DNA of 14,389 bases from an uncultured Bacteroidota bacterium (GTDB lineage: Bacteria; Bacteroidota; Bacteroidia; Bacteroidales; P3), in the NCBI GenBank assembly GCA_900546465.1, contig URCX01000034.1:1-14389 (forward strand), written 5' to 3'. How positions within the stretch are numbered: the stretch's first letter is position 1; the number at the start of each line of letters is the position of its first letter. Positions 1 through 6,757 of the stretch are shown here, piece after piece. A model generated the notes under the pieces. The model saw only the letters and a list, made by a program, of their open reading frames with translations. It ran no database searches and was not told the DNA's origin. Position numbers and translations under genes: made by a program.

Positions 1-1086
1 AAAACCCATGTCAAACTATCCTATTCGCATACCCGATATTATGACCCTCTTTTCAACAATGCACAAGGCTTTCAAGACGACAGATATACACAAAGCGAAG
101 CATATTGGAACAATATCATCTCATGGCATAAATCAAACAAAGCAAGCCTTACACTTACAAACGATCTTATAACCTCCAAACTGAAAGCACGAAACAATTA
201 CAGCTTCGACCCTTTAAGATTCACTACTCTCACCGCCCTTATAGCAGCATATAAATATAAGATAATGCTCTTTGACGTCAATATTCTGCATACATATACA
301 AAGGACGACGCGGGACGCAATCAAGCCTTTTCAAGTCAAAACCACCTCAGTCCCTTTCTCAGCATAAGTATGAAGACCGAATACTTTGAAGCAAGCATTT
401 TCTATAAAGACATCTTCCGCCTGCCAACTTTCAACGACCTATACTATAATGCAGTCGGTGAAGTAAACCTGAGACCTGAGAAAACAAAGCAATATAACCT
501 GCACTTGGCAACTCAATACAGTTTCGGAGAAATAAATACCCACAGTTTTGCTTTAAGCACAGACCTATACCACAACTCCGTTACAGATAAAATAGTAGCC
601 GTTCCAAGTCGAAATCTTTTCATTTGGAGCATGCTTAATTACGGAAAGGTACGCATAGACGGCTTTGAAATAAAAGCCGCTTGGAAACACGAACGCATTC
701 TGTTCAGTCGCAATTTCGGCATAAGCACAAACCTGACATACAACCACTCTTCCGCCATTAACAACGACCCAAGCAGCAGTTCATATAAAAATCAAATACA
801 ATACACCCCTTTGAACAGCGGCAACGCTATTGTGAGTTTGGATTTCGGGAAACTCAACCTCAGCTATACCGGAACATACGTCGGAATACGATATCACAAC
901 GACCAAAACTCTGCTCGCAACAGCCTTCCCGCATACGGAGAACATTCTCTTTCATTCTCTTTCGCATACAAACACATCAACATAAAACTAAGCTGCAACA
1001 ACTTCACCAACTCTCAATACGAAGTAATCAAATCCTACCCCATGCAGGGCAGACAATGGATAATCAATTTCAAATATAAATTCTAA
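1..1086 (+). CDS. btuB: TonB-dependent outer-membrane receptor, C-terminal part (5' end outside window); probable BtuB-type cobalamin receptor
   Basis: The frame is open from the first base of the window, so this is the last 361 residues of a gene that starts upstream; internal ATGs such as the one at 265 are not the real start. The protein is a run of alternating hydrophobic/polar beta strands, with FRLPTFNDLYY and NLRPEKTKQYNL segments typical of TonB-dependent receptor barrels. It ends in a strand with a terminal aromatic (INFKYKF), the usual signal for outer-membrane barrel assembly. The plug domain and TonB box are not in the window. The gene for a BtuG-like surface lipoprotein starts 11 bases after the stop, and in Bacteroides such propellers are encoded next to BtuB receptors and cap them. 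The family call is firm; cobalamin as substrate is inferred from the neighbour. Another small ligand such as a heme or siderophore remains possible. Confidence 0.85.
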   Translation, partial: KTHVKLSYSHTRYYDPLFNNAQGFQDDRYTQSEAYWNNIISWHKSNKASLTLTNDLITSKLKARNNYSFDPLRFTTLTALIAAYKYKIMLFDVNILHTYTKDDAGRNQAFSSQNHLSPFLSISMKTEYFEASIFYKDIFRLPTFNDLYYNAVGEVNLRPEKTKQYNLHLATQYSFGEINTHSFALSTDLYHNSVTDKIVAVPSRNLFIWSMLNYGKVRIDGFEIKAAWKHERILFSRNFGISTNLTYNHSSAINNDPSSSSYKNQIQYTPLNSGNAIVSLDFGKLNLSYTGTYVGIRYHNDQNSARNSLPAYGEHSLSFSFAYKHINIKLSCNNFTNSQYEVIKSYPMQGRQWIINFKYKF

Positions 1087-1097
1087 CAATCAAAAAG

Positions 1098-2210
1098 ATG
1101 AAAAAAACAATCAAACTATCATTCATTGCAACAATGCTCGCAATCATATCTGCAAGCATGATGTTTTATTCCTGTAACGAAGACCCTGACGTAAATGAAC
1201 CGTCCGGCAGTAACAATGAAAAATTAGGAAAAGGCTATTACGTTCTATGCGAAGGTCTATGGGGAAAGAATAACTCCTCTCTCGATTACTTCAATATAGA
1301 AAAGCAAACGACAACGATAGACCTTTTTACCGAAGTAAATAATGCCGGTTTGGGAGAAACAGCCAATGACATGATTGAAGTCGAAGGCAAACTCTTCATA
1401 GCAATAAACGGATCCAACTGTGTCATGGTGGTAAACAAAGCAGATTGCAGACGCTTGGCACTTATCCCGATAATGGCAGGAGAAAACCCACAACCGCGTT
1501 GCTTGGCTTATTACAATGGCAAAATATATCTTACATGCTTCGACGGCACAATATATAAGATAAACGCCACGACTTACAAAGTAGAGCAAACCGCAAAAAC
1601 ACAAGGACGCAATCCGGAAGCCATAGCAGTCTGCATGGGTAAACTTTTCGTAGCCAACACAGGCGGTTTGGATTATCCGAACTTTGACAACAGCATATCA
1701 GTCATAAATCCCGACGATTTGAGTTTGCTTCACAAAATAGAAGGTCTGCTAAACCCGGGAGAAATAAAAGCAAAGGGCAATAACATCTTCGTTCAAGCAA
1801 GAGGCGTTTATGATTATGGTACCGGAAGTTACAGCAATTCCGAATTAGCAAGAATAAATGCCACAAACTTTCAAATCGAAGAACGCATTCCATTCATTGC
1901 AAACGCATACGAATTAGTCGGAGACAAAATCGTGTACGCATATATCGACAATGCAATGAAGAATTACATTTACAGCATACCTGCCGACAATCTTACTTCC
2001 ACACCGCAAACATTCATAGAAACCAATACAAGTAAACTAAGCAGCCTCCAAACCATCTATAACATAAACTCAGACAACGAACACATCTATATAACAGACG
2101 CTAAAAACTTCCAAATCAAAGGTGAGTGCTTTGTCTTCGAGCACAACGGCACTTTCGATTGCAAATTTGAAACATTCATCAATCCAAAGAAAGTAACAGC
2201 CCTGCAATAA
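1098..2210 (+). CDS. btuG: surface-exposed beta-propeller lipoprotein, BtuG-like (YncE/DUF5074-type), likely cobalamin-binding partner of the upstream receptor
   Basis: The protein has 370 residues. The N-terminus is a lipoprotein signal: a charged start (MKKTIK), a hydrophobic core to about residue 23 and a lipobox ending at Cys26. The residues after the cysteine (NEDPD) are acidic, as in the export signal that carries Bacteroidota lipoproteins to the cell surface. The rest is a series of propeller blades of the pattern 'GKLFIAINGSN...VMVVNKAD', 'GKIYLTCFDGTIYKINATT', 'GKLFVANTGG...SISVINPDD' and 'LLNPGEIKAKGNNIFV', as in YncE/SMP-30-like seven-blade propellers. BtuG proteins of Bacteroides have this fold and size, bind B12 very tightly and sit on BtuB. 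It follows the receptor gene by 11 bases and is probably translated from the same mRNA; a strong terminator follows. If a cobalamin riboswitch controls the unit it would lie upstream of the window. The fold is confident and the ligand is inferred. Confidence 0.8.
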   Translation: MKKTIKLSFIATMLAIISASMMFYSCNEDPDVNEPSGSNNEKLGKGYYVLCEGLWGKNNSSLDYFNIEKQTTTIDLFTEVNNAGLGETANDMIEVEGKLFIAINGSNCVMVVNKADCRRLALIPIMAGENPQPRCLAYYNGKIYLTCFDGTIYKINATTYKVEQTAKTQGRNPEAIAVCMGKLFVANTGGLDYPNFDNSISVINPDDLSLLHKIEGLLNPGEIKAKGNNIFVQARGVYDYGTGSYSNSELARINATNFQIEERIPFIANAYELVGDKIVYAYIDNAMKNYIYSIPADNLTSTPQTFIETNTSKLSSLQTIYNINSDNEHIYITDAKNFQIKGECFVFEHNGTFDCKFETFINPKKVTALQ

Positions 2211-2247
2211 GGCTTGATTATTGCATTTTTCCATATATCAGAAGTGT

Positions 2248-2300
2248 GTATCCTCTTAAAAAGACAGTTGAGAAACTGCCGCAAGAGGATACTTGTTTTT
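2248..2300 (+). terminator. nested hairpin with T-run after the receptor/lipoprotein pair
   Basis: A perfect 10-bp inverted repeat, GTATCCTCTT (2248-2257) and AAGAGGATAC (2283-2292), is followed by TTGTTTTT (2293-2300). Inside the loop is a second small hairpin, CAGTT (2265-2269) / AACTG (2274-2278), closed by a GAGA loop of the GNRA type. Position and T-run fit intrinsic termination of the 1-2210 transcript. The long structured loop is unusual for a plain terminator. Confidence 0.75.
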
Positions 2301-2370
2301 ATAGTACACAACAACACGTCAACAAAACTACAATACCCAACCATCTAAAACACCCCTCAACCATTTGCCG

Positions 2371-2378
2371 TAATTTTG
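2371..2378 (+). promoter_or_regulatory. possible -7 promoter element (TAATTTTG) for a small RNA
   Basis: TAATTTTG matches the Bacteroidota -7 consensus TAnnTTTG. No TTG/TTTG is present at the expected -33 distance (about 19-22 bases upstream), so the call rests on one half-site. Initiation would fall near 2385, at the hairpin that begins the putative RNA. Confidence 0.3.
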
Positions 2379-2384
2379 CACTTG

Positions 2385-2516
2385 CCGCCTGATCCGGCAA
2401 AGCAGTAGTACCATATTATCTTAAAAAGTAATTATCCGATATATCTCTTTCATGATTTAGATATGTAAATATATCCGACTAAGTCTCGCAGGTGTGAACC
2501 TCCGAGACTTTTTTCT
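2385..2516 (+). ncRNA. candidate small RNA, about 130 nt
   Basis: A -7-like box (TAATTTTG, 2371-2378) lies just before a 6-bp hairpin (TTGCCG 2382-2387 / CGGCAA 2395-2400). An A+T-rich stretch follows, with a possible GATAT/ATATC stem near 2459-2474, and the segment ends in a strong intrinsic terminator (2481-2516). That terminator has no protein gene directly upstream of it, because the preceding operon already ends at 2248-2300. The transcript limits are inferred. I do not recognise an Rfam family; it is not an obvious SRP RNA, 6S RNA or cobalamin riboswitch. The terminator could instead serve readthrough transcripts. Confidence 0.35.
2481..2516 (+). terminator. strong intrinsic terminator
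   Basis: AAGTCTCG (2481-2488) pairs with CGAGACTT (2503-2510). After one C-C mismatch the stem continues with AGGT (2490-2493) / ACCT (2498-2501), closed by a GTGA loop of the GNRA type. A T-run starting at 2509 (TTTTTT, then CTTTTG) follows. On the minus strand the 3' flank lacks a T-run, so it acts on + strand transcripts. Confidence 0.8.
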
Positions 2517-2549
2517 TTTGTGGAAAAGGGACGTCAATGAAACTTTTGC

Positions 2550-2557
2550 TAACTTTG
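2550..2557 (+). promoter_or_regulatory. possible -7 promoter element (TAACTTTG) for the gene at 2621
   Basis: TAACTTTG fits TAnnTTTG and lies right after the terminator at 2481-2516. Initiation near 2564 would give a leader of about 57 bases. The nearest upstream TTG (2518-2520) is 29 bases away, too far for a standard -33 box. Confidence 0.35.
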
Positions 2558-2620
2558 CAAATTTGTAATGGCAGGCAAGGAATTGCGTTTGCAATTTGAA
2601 TTTGATAAATACAAAATAAG

Positions 2621-3358
2621 ATGAAAGTATTTTGGAGTATAGTATTGAGCATGTTTTGTTTGCTCTTTTTCGGAAACGGACTTTATGCACAATGTCCTTT
2701 CGGTGGTAAAGTAAATTGCCAAGGTGCATGCGGCAGGTTTACTGATGAGAATGGCGATGGTTTTTGCGACTTCGCTATTTTGGAGAAAGTGAAAAACGAA
2801 ACAAAGCAAGATACAGATGAATTGCCGAAAGCAAAAATTGAAACGGCAAAGGAAAAGAAAGAATCCTCTGTTCATTCAAATACCGCTTTGCAATCAGGGA
2901 AGCAAACAGTAAAGCCTGTTGAACAGAACAAGAAAGTGAAGGAGGAAGAGATTATAGAAGACGTTGAAGAAGTGCTTGTAGAGGAAGAAAAGATGGTTGA
3001 AACATCGACAATAGAAAAAGCCACGGCTCCTGTTGCGAACAAGGCGAAGCCTTACAGACTTATAAGTATCAGTCTTGTCTGTTTGTGTGCTTACTTCTTG
3101 ACTTTTGCTTTGGAAAAAGGTGGTAAGATAAAGAAAATGACACATCACAAGATATGGAATGGTGTACTGTTGATAACATTCTTGGTTTCCTGTCTTTTGG
3201 GTTTCTTTCTTGCTTTGCAGTTGAACTATCATTTCGGCATGCAACGGTTTGGAACGATATTGAAGCTCCATGTCGAATTCGGTATAGCAATGACTATTAT
3301 AGCTGTTATTCATATTATTTGGCACTGGAAGTATTATATGCACATCTTCAAAAGATGA
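2621..3358 (+). CDS. exported membrane protein: Cys-rich EF-hand-like head, acidic linker, three-helix cytochrome-b-like (DUF4405-like) tail
   Basis: The protein has 245 residues. A signal peptide (about 1-23, cleaving after LYA) is followed by a short head with Cys25, Cys33, Cys37 and Cys49 and the motif GRFTDENGDGFCD (38-50). The D42-x-N44-x-D46-G47 part of that motif looks like a calcium-binding loop. Residues 51-140 are a Lys/Glu-rich, low-complexity, probably disordered linker. The tail has three membrane helices (about 145-164, 178-199, 215-237) with histidines at 175, 176, 217, 231 and 235. The pattern LHVEFG...HIIWHWKYY resembles the DUF4405/cytochrome-b-like family, where paired histidines hold heme. 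I infer an envelope redox role, with the head binding metal or an Fe-S cluster; neither is proven. It precedes the MATE gene by 23 bases. Its coding strand is richer in G than C, unlike the flanking + strand genes. The exact function is unknown. Confidence 0.8.
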   Translation: MKVFWSIVLSMFCLLFFGNGLYAQCPFGGKVNCQGACGRFTDENGDGFCDFAILEKVKNETKQDTDELPKAKIETAKEKKESSVHSNTALQSGKQTVKPVEQNKKVKEEEIIEDVEEVLVEEEKMVETSTIEKATAPVANKAKPYRLISISLVCLCAYFLTFALEKGGKIKKMTHHKIWNGVLLITFLVSCLLGFFLALQLNYHFGMQRFGTILKLHVEFGIAMTIIAVIHIIWHWKYYMHIFKR

Positions 3359-3381
3359 AATAAGGTCGGAAACCCTGCACA

Positions 3382-4716
3382 ATGAACCGACAAATACTTC
3401 GACTTGCCATTCCCAACATCATAACAAATATAACCGTGCCTCTGCTCGGCATGGTCGATACTGCAATCGTAGGACATATAGATTTGCAGGAAAGAATGGA
3501 CTTCATAGGAGCCGTGGCAATAGGAACAATGATTTTCAACGTCATTTATTGGAACTTCGGCTTCCTAAGAATGGGAACAAGCGGCTTTACCGCACAAGCA
3601 TACGGGGCAAAGGACGAAAAGGAACAAATGAACATTTTGATGAGAGCATGTTTCATTGCTCTTATTGCTTCATTTGCTCTTGTCATTTTACAAAAGCCCA
3701 TCGGTAAGTTGGCACTTCTGTGCATAGAAGACAAGAACTCTCTCGGCTATTTGGCAATGCAGTACTTTTATATACGCATTTGGGCAGCTCCTGCGACCTT
3801 GGGCATGTATGCAATCAAAGGGTGGTTCATAGGAATGCAGGATTCCAAAACTCCGATGTGGATTTCGATACTGATAAATATATTGAAAATTGTTTTCAGC
3901 TTTGTATTGGCAATCAAAATGCAAATGCACATAAAAGGAGTAGCCGCAGGAACATTGATTGCTCAGTGGGGCGGCTTGCTGATTACGCTTTTCCTTTGGC
4001 ATAAGAAGTACGGGCATTTGTCGAAATTTGTAAATTGGAAAGCGACCCTGGATAAGAAGAAACTCTCTGTGTTTTTCAAAGCCAATGCCGACATATACCT
4101 TAGAACGCTATGCCTTATTGCGGTTACAACTTACTTTACCATTGCTTCCTCTACCATGCCTTATCCTCTGCTTGCCGTGAATACTTTACTTATGCAACTA
4201 TTCACTCTGTTCTCTTACTTTATGGACGGATTTGCTTATGCTTCGGAATCACTCTGCGGACGTTTCAAAGGTGCGGGAGAGAGAAAGAATTTGAGCAAAT
4301 GTGTAAGATATATTCTTCTATGGGGCGTTATATTGAGTGCTTTCTTTACTTTGCTATATGCTTTCTTCGGAAACAACATACTTTCCTTACTTACAAATCA
4401 ACAAAACGTCCTTGACGCAAGCAGAGACTATATTGTATGGACGCTTTTCATTCCTTTGTGTGGTTGTGTGGCTTTTTTATATGACGGTATCCTTATAGGT
4501 ATGACCGAAACACGTTTGATGAGGAATGCAATCATCGTTGCAACGGCTTTATTCTTCGCTTTGTACTTCGGCTTGCGGGAAATGTTTGCCAATAATGCTC
4601 TTTGGATAGCTTTTCTTGTGTATCTCTCAGGCAGAAGCATACTTATGATGTATATGAGTAGAGGAAAAATTTTCGCCGGACAAGCAATGCGGACGACAAA
4701 TATGCCAAAGGAGTAA
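3382..4716 (+). CDS. MATE-family multidrug/organic-cation efflux transporter (DinF-like)
   Basis: The 444 residues fit the usual MATE length and the sequence is hydrophobic throughout, with about 12 membrane helices arranged as two six-helix halves. Hallmark segments are visible: LAIPNIITNITVPLLGMVDTAIVGH (8-32) at the first helix and loop, and FLRMGTSGFTAQAYGAKD (61-78), the conserved G..GF.AQ..GA motif of the DinF branch. These proteins sit in the inner membrane and export drugs or metabolites in exchange for H+ or Na+. The substrate cannot be read from the sequence. The start ATG follows the stop of the preceding gene by 23 bases with no clear promoter between them, so the two are probably cotranscribed. 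The coding strand is C-rich relative to G, like the 1-2210 genes. Confidence 0.93.
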   Translation: MNRQILRLAIPNIITNITVPLLGMVDTAIVGHIDLQERMDFIGAVAIGTMIFNVIYWNFGFLRMGTSGFTAQAYGAKDEKEQMNILMRACFIALIASFALVILQKPIGKLALLCIEDKNSLGYLAMQYFYIRIWAAPATLGMYAIKGWFIGMQDSKTPMWISILINILKIVFSFVLAIKMQMHIKGVAAGTLIAQWGGLLITLFLWHKKYGHLSKFVNWKATLDKKKLSVFFKANADIYLRTLCLIAVTTYFTIASSTMPYPLLAVNTLLMQLFTLFSYFMDGFAYASESLCGRFKGAGERKNLSKCVRYILLWGVILSAFFTLLYAFFGNNILSLLTNQQNVLDASRDYIVWTLFIPLCGCVAFLYDGILIGMTETRLMRNAIIVATALFFALYFGLREMFANNALWIAFLVYLSGRSILMMYMSRGKIFAGQAMRTTNMPKE

Positions 4717-4747
4717 TGGAAAAACAGGATAAGCCGCATATTTTGGC

Positions 4748-4755
4748 TAATTTTG
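4748..4755 (+). promoter_or_regulatory. possible -7 promoter element (TAATTTTG) for the gene at 4774
   Basis: TAATTTTG matches TAnnTTTG. Initiation near 4762 would leave a leader of about 12 bases before the ATG at 4774. A matching -33 box is not evident. The element overlaps a TTG at 4753 that could be mistaken for an alternative start of the next gene. Confidence 0.4.
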
Positions 4756-4773
4756 CAGACTAAACATGTAGAT

Positions 4774-5295
4774 ATGAAAGACAATAAACAGCAAGGCGGC
4801 TTGCAACTTCCGAAAGCCGTACGTTATCCCAAGAATAAAGATATGTATTCGACTTGGAGAGTGAAATTACCCTTGGTTTTATCCCTTGCCAATGCACTTT
4901 TCCTTTTGTTTTACGGTCTTGCAGGATTGTTTTTTCAAGACTCGATTACGGCATTTTTGCAAGGAGACAATCTTCCCGCTTGGCTCTTCTTTTGGAAAGA
5001 GAACCTGTTGTTTTTCTTTTGTGCAAACTTTGTGTATTATGTCCTTCTCTCCCTGCTTGCTGCACTCTGTATTTATGCATGCTTACTTATATGGAACGGA
5101 CACGGCACCGGAGTAAACCTCTATGCTTTTTGCAAAACCGGCAGTTTGCTTATCCCTATACTCTTCTTCGGAATGAGAGGTCTGAATATAGGAGATATAA
5201 TGCTTGCCGTGCTTTTTATAGCATACTATTACATATATCTGTTCCGCCATCAGACAAACAACACCGACACAGCTCAATCCGCAAAAGAGGAATAA
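4774..5295 (+). CDS. small integral membrane protein of unknown function, about four helices
   Basis: I do not recognise a family. I start the gene at the ATG at 4774 (173 residues), not at the in-frame TTG at 4753, because that TTG lies inside a likely -7 promoter box and ATG is the normal start here. The protein has a polar N-terminus with several lysines (1-31), hydrophobic segments at about 32-54, 77-107, 121-133 and 138-157, and a short polar tail ending KEE. The short leader, the putative promoter and the closing hairpin at 5300-5353 suggest its own transcript, though the 57-base gap from the MATE gene would allow cotranscription. No catalytic motif is visible. A role as a membrane accessory protein is only a guess. 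Confidence 0.75.
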   Translation: MKDNKQQGGLQLPKAVRYPKNKDMYSTWRVKLPLVLSLANALFLLFYGLAGLFFQDSITAFLQGDNLPAWLFFWKENLLFFFCANFVYYVLLSLLAALCIYACLLIWNGHGTGVNLYAFCKTGSLLIPILFFGMRGLNIGDIMLAVLFIAYYYIYLFRHQTNNTDTAQSAKEE

Positions 5296-5299
5296 AGAA

Positions 5300-5353
5300 A
5301 CATTACCTGCAAAAGACAGCATGTTTCAGAAAATATGCTTTTGCAGGTAATGT
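5300..5353. terminator. convergent (bidirectional) hairpin terminator
   Basis: A perfect 15-bp inverted repeat, CATTACCTGCAAAAG (5301-5315) and CTTTTGCAGGTAATG (5338-5352), extends by one A-T pair on each side. It lies 4 bases after the + strand gene and 24 bases beyond the stop of the - strand gene. The flank read on the - strand (TTTCTTTATT) is more terminator-like than the + strand flank (TAATATCTTTTG), so it probably serves mainly the metallopeptidase gene. Confidence 0.65.
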
Positions 5354-5377
5354 AATATCTTTTGAATGCAGCAGGTC

Positions 5378-6628
5378 TTACCTGCAATGATATTCAAGCA
5401 TTCTTTCTATCTCTCTTGTGCATACCGGACAGAAAGGCTTGTCGCTTCTCATCAGACAATCCTGATATGGTCTGTACATTCCTTTACTTTGATATGCCGC
5501 TCCCTCAAAAACGCCGATTTTTTCGTACTCCTTAGTGCATGGAGTAGGTATAGGTGTGGATTTATCCAACATATCTTCCCATTTCCCTTTGAAATTTTTG
5601 AGCGATGTTATATTTCGTTGCCATGGCTCCACTTCCGAGGAAACCAATCCGGCATCACTGTCGTTTGAAGAGTACTCATCAGCCAAGCCTGCAAAGGAAT
5701 GGCCGAATTCATGTATGAGAACGAAAGCGTTTTCGGGGTTTGCGTATGTCGTTGCATAGAAATTATAAATTCCACCGCCGCCATACACATCGGAATTGCA
5801 AAGAATGACAATTTGGTCGTAGCTTGCACCCAATAAAGCGTCATGCAAATTCCATAATTGCTCGGTCATAAGATACCTTTCAGAGCCGAATGTATTGTAA
5901 TGTACGCCTAAATCATTGTAATCCGCCGTGGAATTTTTCAAACCGGGGATACCGCTTTGCTTATCGTACCTCTCTATTCCTATGATATTTATCTTATCCT
6001 TTGCGTTGGAGAAAGGCGGCTTGGAAAAGAAGTAATCCGCATACAGTTTCAAATCCGCATACATCTTTTCCTTTTCTCCTTCCGTGTATCCGGCAGGAAC
6101 AATAACCACATCGAGACATTTATTGCTGTTACCTGCCTTATGAAGCGGTATTGTCTTGGCAAAATCCTTCTTTTCGGCATATTCCAAAGTCGTTCCATCG
6201 AAACAGCTTTTGCTTACCGGTTGATACTCATTCTTCCCGTCCCTTGTGAAAAATGAAATCTCCACCTCCGTTTTCGGGAAAGGTATCAAGATTACCTCTT
6301 GGAAATTTCCGCAAGTGTTTTTAGCCTCTTCCATGCTCAACCATTCCTCCATAAGAGAACAATAACCCTTGGAAAATAACAACTTGCCTGTTGCCTTCTC
6401 TCTTACCTCCACTTTATGAACGCCAAGAGCGAGAGTATCCGTCAGATTGACTTCGCTGCCTGCCCAATCAGGGATTTTCAGAAACCTTTCAATGTTGAAA
6501 TACTCCACTCCAACTCTTCCGGAATGCGAATAATCTATACGCAGCGTTGCATGCTCGAAATATTTATCAAACTGAGCCATGCAGAACAATGGAAACAACA
6601 TGGCAAAAAACGCAATAAATCTTTTCAT
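5378..6628 (-). CDS. exported M64-family zinc metallopeptidase (IgA-peptidase-like)
   Basis: The protein has 416 residues. It has a signal peptide (about 1-18, cleaving after CMA). An N-terminal beta-rich domain follows (about 20-150, as in peptidase M64 N-terminal modules), then the catalytic domain from about 170 (CLDVVIVPAGYTEGEKEKM) to the end. The active-site segment is VLIHEFGHSFAGLADEY: His306 and His310 would bind zinc, Glu307 is the catalytic base, and Asp317/Glu318 supply the further ligand region typical of M64. GGGGIYNFYAT (283-293) and the late CLMRSDKPFCPVCTREI (391-407), with its cysteine pair, also fit the family. The name comes from an IgA-cleaving member, but most Bacteroidales homologues are of unknown substrate. 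It acts in the periplasm or outside the cell. The gene stands alone with a promoter at 6657-6690. Confidence 0.92.
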   Translation of the reverse strand: MKRFIAFFAMLFPLFCMAQFDKYFEHATLRIDYSHSGRVGVEYFNIERFLKIPDWAGSEVNLTDTLALGVHKVEVREKATGKLLFSKGYCSLMEEWLSMEEAKNTCGNFQEVILIPFPKTEVEISFFTRDGKNEYQPVSKSCFDGTTLEYAEKKDFAKTIPLHKAGNSNKCLDVVIVPAGYTEGEKEKMYADLKLYADYFFSKPPFSNAKDKINIIGIERYDKQSGIPGLKNSTADYNDLGVHYNTFGSERYLMTEQLWNLHDALLGASYDQIVILCNSDVYGGGGIYNFYATTYANPENAFVLIHEFGHSFAGLADEYSSNDSDAGLVSSEVEPWQRNITSLKNFKGKWEDMLDKSTPIPTPCTKEYEKIGVFEGAAYQSKGMYRPYQDCLMRSDKPFCPVCTREIERMLEYHCR

Positions 6629-6656
6629 ATATCTATCCTTTCTTTGTTAGCATCTG

Positions 6657-6690
6657 CAAAGGTAAAGGATTTTGACAAACGCAGAGCAAA
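6657..6690 (-). promoter_or_regulatory. probable promoter of the M64 peptidase gene
   Basis: Read on the - strand, TTTG (6690-6687) is followed after 22 bases by TACCTTTG (6664-6657), a match to TAnnTTTG. Initiation near 6650 would give a leader of about 20 bases before the ATG at 6628. The spacer is at the long end of the usual range. Confidence 0.5.
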
Positions 6691-6757
6691 ACTTCCAAAA
6701 GAACATTTTACATTCAAAAAAAACACCTTTGAAAATCAACACACTTTCTCCCTGCAA

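Larger units (their letters stand above)
2211..2620. other. 410-base gene-free stretch
   Basis: I see no convincing protein-coding gene here; the minus-strand open frames that cross it run antisense into the neighbouring genes. It holds two hairpin terminators (2248-2300 and 2481-2516), two matches to the TAnnTTTG -7 element (2371 and 2550) and a small hairpin at 2382-2400. These together suggest a small RNA gene between the two terminators and a separate promoter for the gene at 2621. Confidence 0.6.

Noticed and set aside
2382..2420. Resemblance of CCGG...AAGCAGTAGTA to the SRP RNA apical motif
   Set aside because: The GGAA tetraloop and the asymmetric-loop sequence expected of SRP RNA are missing; the match is only a few bases.
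2211..2620. Possible cobalamin riboswitch, given the B12-type genes nearby
   Set aside because: No B12-box-like sequence or long multi-stem structure is visible, and the gap lies downstream, not upstream, of the receptor pair.
2549..2875. Minus-strand open frame of about 108 codons across the start of the 2621 gene
   Set aside because: It is antisense to a gene with a good signal peptide and membrane domain, and its product is an incoherent Phe/Cys-rich sequence.
4753..4773. TTG at 4753 as start of the small membrane protein
   Set aside because: It overlaps a TAnnTTTG promoter element, and an ATG lies seven codons downstream.
5505..5530. AACGCCGATT similarity to the 21-bp repeat core
   Set aside because: It lies inside the conserved coding region of the M64 peptidase (IGVFEG), as a single core without the 21-bp period; probably chance.
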